A stretch of DNA of 64,000 nt from contig NZ_CP035042.1 in assembly GCF_009834345.1 (NCBI RefSeq), positions 3,534,001-3,598,000 of the forward strand, given 5' to 3'. Made by a program: the position numbers and the translations under genes. The notes beneath the pieces were generated by a model. It saw only the letters and a list, made by a program, of their open reading frames with translations, was not told the origin of the DNA and did no database searches. Source of the stretch: Billgrantia tianxiuensis (lineage in GTDB: Bacteria; Pseudomonadota; Gammaproteobacteria; Pseudomonadales; Halomonadaceae). This document shows positions 60,018 through 64,000 of this stretch, piece after piece; positions within the stretch are counted from its first letter, which is position 1; each line of letters starts with the position of its first letter.

Positions 60018-60050
60018 AGAAGGGAGCGGCCAGTGTGGCCGCTCCCTTCT
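60018..60050 (+). terminator. Rho-independent terminator after the cupin gene
   Basis: AGAAGGGAGCGGCCA and TGGCCGCTCCCTTCT form a perfect 15-bp stem around GTG, followed by CCTTTCTC. It ends the oxidase-oxidase-cupin operon and may also stop leftward transcripts. Confidence 0.9.
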
Positions 60051-60111
60051 CCTTTCTCACTTCTCACGTTCCGCGTTTCACCGGATGTACTACACCTCAG
60101 GCATCCGGCTC

Positions 60112-61687
60112 CTCAGGTTTCCAGCCAGACGTGTTCGGCGAACATGTAGCCCATCAGGCCGCCCAGCGGATGGGGGCTCAGCCCCCGCAGCTTGGTGTTG
60201 TGGCCGTCGATGCTGCTCCTGAACTGCGGAATGCCGATACCACCGTGCTCGTGGATCAGCACCTGCATGTCGCCGTACATCTGCTTGCGCTTGTCTTCGT
60301 CGGTCTCGCCGCGCGCCGCCAGCAGCAACTGGTCGAACTGCTCGTTGCGCCAGCCCGCCTCGTTCCAGGCGGCATCGGACTGGAAGAACAGGCTGAACAT
60401 CAGGTCAGCGGTCGGCCGCGCACTGATGGCGCCGAAGCCCAGCGGATGTTTCATCCAGTGGTTGGACCAGTAGCCGTCCGACGGCACTCGACGGATCTCG
60501 AGGTTGAGCCCGATCTGCTGCGCCGAGAGCTGCATCAACTGGGCCATGTCCACCGAGCCGGTGGCGGCCTCGGAGGCCACCAGGGGAATCGAACGGTTCC
60601 CTACGCCGGCGCGCTCCAGGTGGTACTTCGCCCGGTCCAGATCGAACTCGCGCTGCGGCAGGTCGGCGAGGTGGTAGCGGTGGCTGGGCGCGATCGGCTG
60701 GTCGTTGGCGAGGGTGCCGAAGCCGCCGAAGGCGAGCCGTTGGATCTGCTCGCGATCGAGCATGTACTTCATCGCCAGCACGAAGTCCGGGTTGTTGACC
60801 GGCCCCAGGTCGTCGCGCATCACCAGGTTGGTGTAAGCACCGGTCGGCGACTCCATCGCCGTGGCGTTGGCACTGTTGAGGATGCGCGGGATCGAGCGCG
60901 CATTGACCGGGTTGATGAGGTCGACGTCCCCGGCGAGCAGGGCATTGATGCGTGCGGCCTCGTCGGGGATCGCGAAGAACTCGATCTCGTCGAGGTAGGG
61001 CTGGCCCGGCTTCCAGTAGCTGTCGTTGCGCACGGCGACCGAACGCACACCCGGCTGGAACTCCGCGCATTCGAAGGGCCCGGTGCCGTTGGCGAGACTG
61101 AAGTCCGTGGTGCCGTCGCGCACGATGAGGAAATGAGAGGTGGCGAGGATCGCCGGCAGGTCGGCGTTGGGGCTGGTGAGCCGGATATGCACTTCATGCG
61201 GTCCGGCGGCCCTGACCTCCTCGAGCTGCTGGGCGACGCTGAGGGCGCGGGAGGCGGTGTCCGGATCCTTGTGGCGGTTCAGCGAGTAGACCACGTCGGC
61301 CGAGGTGAACGGCTGACCGTCGTGGAAGACGACGTCCCGACGCAGCTTGATGACCCAGGAAAGGGCATCGTCGGTGTCGAACGACTCCGCCAGCGACATA
61401 CGCGGCACCAGCACCTCATCCAGCGTGGTCAGGCCGTTGTAGAACATGAAGTGACGGCAGTAGTCGGTGTAGTTCGCCCCCTTGGCCGGATCCAGCGTAT
61501 CGGCGGTCGAGCTGGTCGCACTCGCGACCTTGATGCGTCCACCGCGCTGGGGCGTCTGGGCGAAGGCGGACGATGCGCCGGTCATCAAGCCGCCAGCGGC
61601 GGTGGCCAGCACGGTACCGGCGGCCATGCCGCGCAACACATCACGCCGTGTGAAACCATGGCCGCCTTGGCCGGCTGTTCGCATCAG
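60112..61687. repeat. Near-identical 1.57-kb repeat, copy B
   Basis: The partner of 52026-53599, in the same orientation. Identity stops one base past the stop codon and at codon 15 of the gene. The first 14-16 codons of the two genes are homologous but clearly diverged (MKNNKLPGTQLASS versus MKNRNFPGHDRRAMTE). Confidence 0.9.
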
Positions 61688-61729
61688 GCTCGAAGCGAGC
61701 TGAGTACCGGGCAGTTTGTTATTTTTCAT
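60113..61729 (-). CDS. Tat-exported ABC substrate-binding protein, intact second copy
   Basis: The 538-aa protein has a twin-arginine signal (FTRRDVLRGMAAGTVLATAAGG) and a family 5 (DppA/OppA-like) fold: KLRRDVVFHDGQPFTSADVVYSLNRHKDPDT is the characteristic segment. It ends FAEHVWLET. TTGGAGGCATCAG precedes ATG 61729. It stands alone on the minus strand between rightward genes, away from any permease, so it presumably serves the transporter at 48247-51945 whose own binding-protein gene is frameshifted. The Tat route suggests folding or cofactor loading before export. Confidence 0.93.
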   Translation of the reverse strand: MKNNKLPGTQLASSLMRTAGQGGHGFTRRDVLRGMAAGTVLATAAGGLMTGASSAFAQTPQRGGRIKVASATSSTADTLDPAKGANYTDYCRHFMFYNGLTTLDEVLVPRMSLAESFDTDDALSWVIKLRRDVVFHDGQPFTSADVVYSLNRHKDPDTASRALSVAQQLEEVRAAGPHEVHIRLTSPNADLPAILATSHFLIVRDGTTDFSLANGTGPFECAEFQPGVRSVAVRNDSYWKPGQPYLDEIEFFAIPDEAARINALLAGDVDLINPVNARSIPRILNSANATAMESPTGAYTNLVMRDDLGPVNNPDFVLAMKYMLDREQIQRLAFGGFGTLANDQPIAPSHRYHLADLPQREFDLDRAKYHLERAGVGNRSIPLVASEAATGSVDMAQLMQLSAQQIGLNLEIRRVPSDGYWSNHWMKHPLGFGAISARPTADLMFSLFFQSDAAWNEAGWRNEQFDQLLLAARGETDEDKRKQMYGDMQVLIHEHGGIGIPQFRSSIDGHNTKLRGLSPHPLGGLMGYMFAEHVWLET

Positions 61730-61973
61730 CTGATGCCTCCAAGTGTTTTCTTTAGTTGCACTGCTAACGTTTTACTACCATCATTGCGCTACTGGCAGGG
61801 AAAGCCTCCTGGAAAACATTTCAATCGCTCCGCCATTACAGCACCCGCCTCCTGCATGACTGCCCCGTTTTCGATAGGCTCGAACACATAATTCACGGTA
61901 TTTCTGCCGTTTTTCGGCACATCATGCCGCCAATGTTCACTGAGCTTCGACCAGCCGTGTCATGCGAAATCAC

Positions 61974-61996
61974 AGGCAAGATTGTCCTAGTTTTGG
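61974..61996 (+). promoter_or_regulatory. Shared upstream motif, copy 3
   Basis: AGGCAAGATTGTCCTAGTTTTGG, sharing GGCAAGA-N3-TCCTAGT with copies at 54081 and 55268. It lies 67-89 nt before the GhrA-like start. The rest of the divergent spacer 61730-62062 has no gene. Confidence 0.5.
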
Positions 61997-62062
61997 TCCT
62001 TCGATGTTGTCAGAGTTGATCAATCCATCACCTCTTCCCCAAACTGCATTGGAGGAAAATGT

Positions 62063-62989
62063 ATGAGCTTTCTCTACAAGTCAGAACCGGTGCGCGGCGC
62101 ACGCTGGGCAGAACTGTTCGCCGAGCGTGCGCCAGACATTGATTTCCATATCTGGCCTTCCATCGGCGATCCAAGACAGGTGCGCTACCTCGCCGCCTGG
62201 GAGCCACCCCAGGACATCGCTCAGACCTTCCCCAACCTGGAACTGGTATTTTCGGTGGGAGCCGGCGTCGACCAGTTCGACCTTTCTCAAATACCGGAGC
62301 ATATTCCGGTCGTGCGAATGATCGAGAGCGGTCTGGTCGCAGGAATGGTCGAATACGCCACGCTGGCCGTGCTGGCGGCCCACCGTGACTGGCTCACCTA
62401 TGCCAACCAGCAGCGCAGCGGGATATGGAAGCCGATGCCGGTGCGCACGGCGAATACGCGCCGTGTCGGGGTGCTCGGCATGGGCGTGCTGGGCAAGGCG
62501 GTGCTCGAGAAGCTGCGCGACTTCGGTTTCCAGTGTGCCGGCTGGAACCGCTCGGAACGAAGCCTCCCTGGCGTCGAATGCTTCACCGGCGAGCAGGGCC
62601 TGGCGGATTTCCTGGCACGTACCGACATCCTGGTCTGCCTGCTGCCGTTGACCGACGAGACACGAGGCATCCTGTCGCAGAAGCTGTTCCGGCAGCTGCC
62701 GCAAGGAGCCATGTTGCTCAATCTGGGACGTGGCGACCACCTGGTCGAAGAGGACCTGCTGGTTGCCCTGGATAGCAACCATCTCTCGACGGCGATTCTC
62801 GACGTATGCAGTGTCGAACCGCTGTCGGAAGGGCATTCTTTTTGGCATCACCCGCGCATCATGCTGACGCCCCATATCGCCAGCATGACGCAGCCGGACA
62901 CATCTGCCGAAGCCGTGCTCGACAACCTGCGCCGCCACCGGGAAGGACTTCCATTGAAGGGGTTGGTCGATCGCACTCGCGGTTATTAG
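62063..62989 (+). CDS. Glyoxylate/hydroxypyruvate reductase A-like 2-hydroxyacid dehydrogenase
   Basis: The 308-aa D-2-hydroxyacid dehydrogenase is of the GhrA branch. Features are FSVGAGVDQFDL substrate loop, NAD(P) motif VGVLGMGVLGKAVLEKL, catalytic Arg/Glu/His in LNLGRGDHLVEEDLL, DVCSVEPL, and HPRIMLTPHIASMTQP. GhrA enzymes reduce glyoxylate or hydroxypyruvate. In this cluster it may handle a 2-oxo acid released by the oxidases. GGAGGAAAATGT precedes the ATG. Confidence 0.9.
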   Translation: MSFLYKSEPVRGARWAELFAERAPDIDFHIWPSIGDPRQVRYLAAWEPPQDIAQTFPNLELVFSVGAGVDQFDLSQIPEHIPVVRMIESGLVAGMVEYATLAVLAAHRDWLTYANQQRSGIWKPMPVRTANTRRVGVLGMGVLGKAVLEKLRDFGFQCAGWNRSERSLPGVECFTGEQGLADFLARTDILVCLLPLTDETRGILSQKLFRQLPQGAMLLNLGRGDHLVEEDLLVALDSNHLSTAILDVCSVEPLSEGHSFWHHPRIMLTPHIASMTQPDTSAEAVLDNLRRHREGLPLKGLVDRTRGY

Positions 62990-63131
62990 GGAAGCACTGA
63001 ACAAATCGACGAGCGAGATGAAGCGCAAGGCGCACGGAGCACAGGAACCGGAGCATATGGGGTATATGTGAGGATTCCGAGCACCGCGCAACGCAGCGAT
63101 TCGCTCGCGTAGGCATTTGTGCAGCGCTTCC
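62990..63131. repeat. 142-bp intergenic repeat with imperfect terminal inverted repeats
   Basis: It starts at the stop codon of the GhrA-like gene. Ends are GGAAGCACTGAACAAAT and ATTTGTGCAGCGCTTCC, complementary at 15 of 17 positions. The interior (GAAGCGCAAGGCGC...GGAGCACAGGAACCGGAG...GAGGATTCCGAGCACCG) contains further complementary segments, so the whole can fold. No coding capacity. The ends recur at 38466-38512. It resembles dispersed foldback repeats of halophilic gammaproteobacteria (recalled, not searched). The gap continues featureless to 63367. Confidence 0.7.
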
Positions 63132-63367
63132 TTAGACCCCGCCGCAGAAAATGTCACACATGATTCGGATCGAAAAGGAAACTGCTCGAGTCTTGCGGCA
63201 ATTAAGCATCGCCTTGGATCCGACCGCCATAAACTTGTCAGTGCTTACACACCGACACGGGCCCAGGCACTCGAATACGCGTTCGGGCTGACCGGAATAC
63301 TCCAACCTCCCGACTTGCTTGAATCCGGATGCCTGCCCCATACCACCACGATGAAACGAGGTATGTG

Positions 63368-64000
63368 ATGGTGGAGAATCTTGCGATTGCAACAGCGGCG
63401 CTGAGCACGGCGGTGCCCAATCTTGCCCCGGACGAGGTGAAAGCCCTGGTCTGTCGTCTCTACGGTATCACCGGCAGCGTCAAATCACTGGCGGGCGAGC
63501 GTGACCAGAATTGTCGCATCGAGACCGCAGACGGCAGGCGTTACGTCTTCAAGATCAGCAATCCATCCGAACCGGCTTCGGTCATCGATTTTCAGATCGC
63601 CGCACTCGACCACATCGCCCGTATAGCGCCGGACCAGCCGGTGCCCCGCGTGGTACGAACACTCGATGGGCGGTCGCGTGACACGGTGACCCTTCCCGAC
63701 GGGGTCGAGACCACCGTGCGGATGCTGACCTATCTCGACGGCGTCCAGATACGCGAGACACCTCGGACCGCTACGCAGCGCCAGGCCATGGGGACCATGC
63801 TCGCCGAATTGAACCTCGCGCTGCGTGATTTCTCGCACCCTGGGGCAACGCATGACCTGCTGTGGAACGTCGCCACCGCGCACCGGCTGGCCGACAAGCT
63901 CGAGGCCATCGTGGACGCCCCGCGTCGTGCGCTCGCCGAGTCGTTCATGACGCGTTTCACCGACCATGTGCTGCCCCGCCTTGCCTCGGTGCGGGCTCAG
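63368..64000 (+). CDS. APH-type phosphotransferase domain protein, probably fused to a class III aminotransferase (partial)
   Basis: From ATG 63368 (MVENLAIATAALS) the frame is open to the window end (211 codons). It has the aminoglycoside/choline-kinase-like N-lobe (GERDQNCRIETADGRRYVFKISNP) and LLWNVATAHRL, TYLDGVQI. These segments are characteristic of large kinase-aminotransferase fusion proteins annotated near amino-acid catabolic genes. The catalytic HxD loop would lie just beyond the edge. Hydroxylysine- or ethanolamine-type kinase plus phospholyase activity is one precedent for the fold pair. The C-terminal half is not visible. Confidence 0.75.
   Translation, partial: MVENLAIATAALSTAVPNLAPDEVKALVCRLYGITGSVKSLAGERDQNCRIETADGRRYVFKISNPSEPASVIDFQIAALDHIARIAPDQPVPRVVRTLDGRSRDTVTLPDGVETTVRMLTYLDGVQIRETPRTATQRQAMGTMLAELNLALRDFSHPGATHDLLWNVATAHRLADKLEAIVDAPRRALAESFMTRFTDHVLPRLASVRAQ

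Noticed and set aside
52026..61687. Composite transposon bounded by the two 1.57-kb repeats
   Set aside because: The repeats are binding-protein genes, not insertion sequences. No transposase, terminal inverted repeats or target duplication is visible.
59477..61891. 804-codon plus-strand open frame across the cupin gene and the binding-protein gene
   Set aside because: Mostly antisense to the intact binding protein, and its first part is an out-of-frame reading of the cupin gene. No start signal or domain.

Overview
The window is a GC-rich gammaproteobacterial chromosome segment. Gene content and order (tsaE-nnr / queG, orn, rsgA, rhodanese-psd, epmA-efp-epmB, serB-parC-parE-yqiA-pgi, cmoAB), a BacNav-type sodium channel and the repeat types seen suggest a halophile of the Halomonadaceae (Halomonas/Billgrantia-like). 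That assignment is inferred from gene content, not from a marker-gene comparison. No rRNA, tRNA, transposase or CRISPR array was seen.

Region 1 (1-26.5 kb) is core genome and every reading frame is intact. It holds metabolite repair (nnr), queuosine (queG), RNA turnover (orn), ribosome assembly (rsgA), a rhodanese, phosphatidylserine decarboxylase, the complete EF-P lysylation module (epmA, efp, epmB), leucine synthesis (leuA with an elaborate leader), a protealysin-like protease overlapped by its emfourin-type inhibitor, the sodium channel, an SDR, serB, topoisomerase IV (parC, parE), yqiA, pgi and cmoA/cmoB. Several intergenic spaces carry hairpin or tandem repeats.

Region 2 (26.5-44.3 kb) is a copper module split by about 13 kb of accessory genes. 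cueR and copZ are at the left, and copA plus a [2Fe-2S] flavin reductase at the right. Between them lie an aldehyde dehydrogenase, an M20 amidohydrolase, a DAO-type FAD enzyme, an MFS protein with a His-rich tail, and a Dpp-like ABC importer with an embedded GntR/FadR regulator. Three CueR-type promoters (TTGACC, 19-bp spacer, dyad) are visible. The third faces the ABC importer operon.

Region 3 (44.6-64 kb) looks like a catabolic island for an unidentified nitrogenous compound. The leftward operon has a Tat-exported solute-binding protein, two permeases, a double ABC ATPase, a DNA-binding-domain-only AraC regulator, and a fused threonine-dehydratase-like/ornithine-cyclodeaminase-like enzyme (EutB-EutC or BhcB-BhcD type). 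Rightward lie two double-GNAT proteins, two DAO-type oxidases, a bicupin, a GhrA-like 2-hydroxyacid dehydrogenase and the start of a kinase-like gene, probably an APH-aminotransferase fusion. A shared upstream motif (GGCAAGA-N3-TCCTAGT) precedes three of these genes. A second, nearly identical copy of the solute-binding protein gene lies inside the rightward block.

Six genes between 30 and 59 kb (seven sites) are broken by what look like single-base losses, mostly in G/C runs. None was found in the first 27 kb. They are annotated as pseudogenes, but consensus error in the sequence is an equally live explanation.
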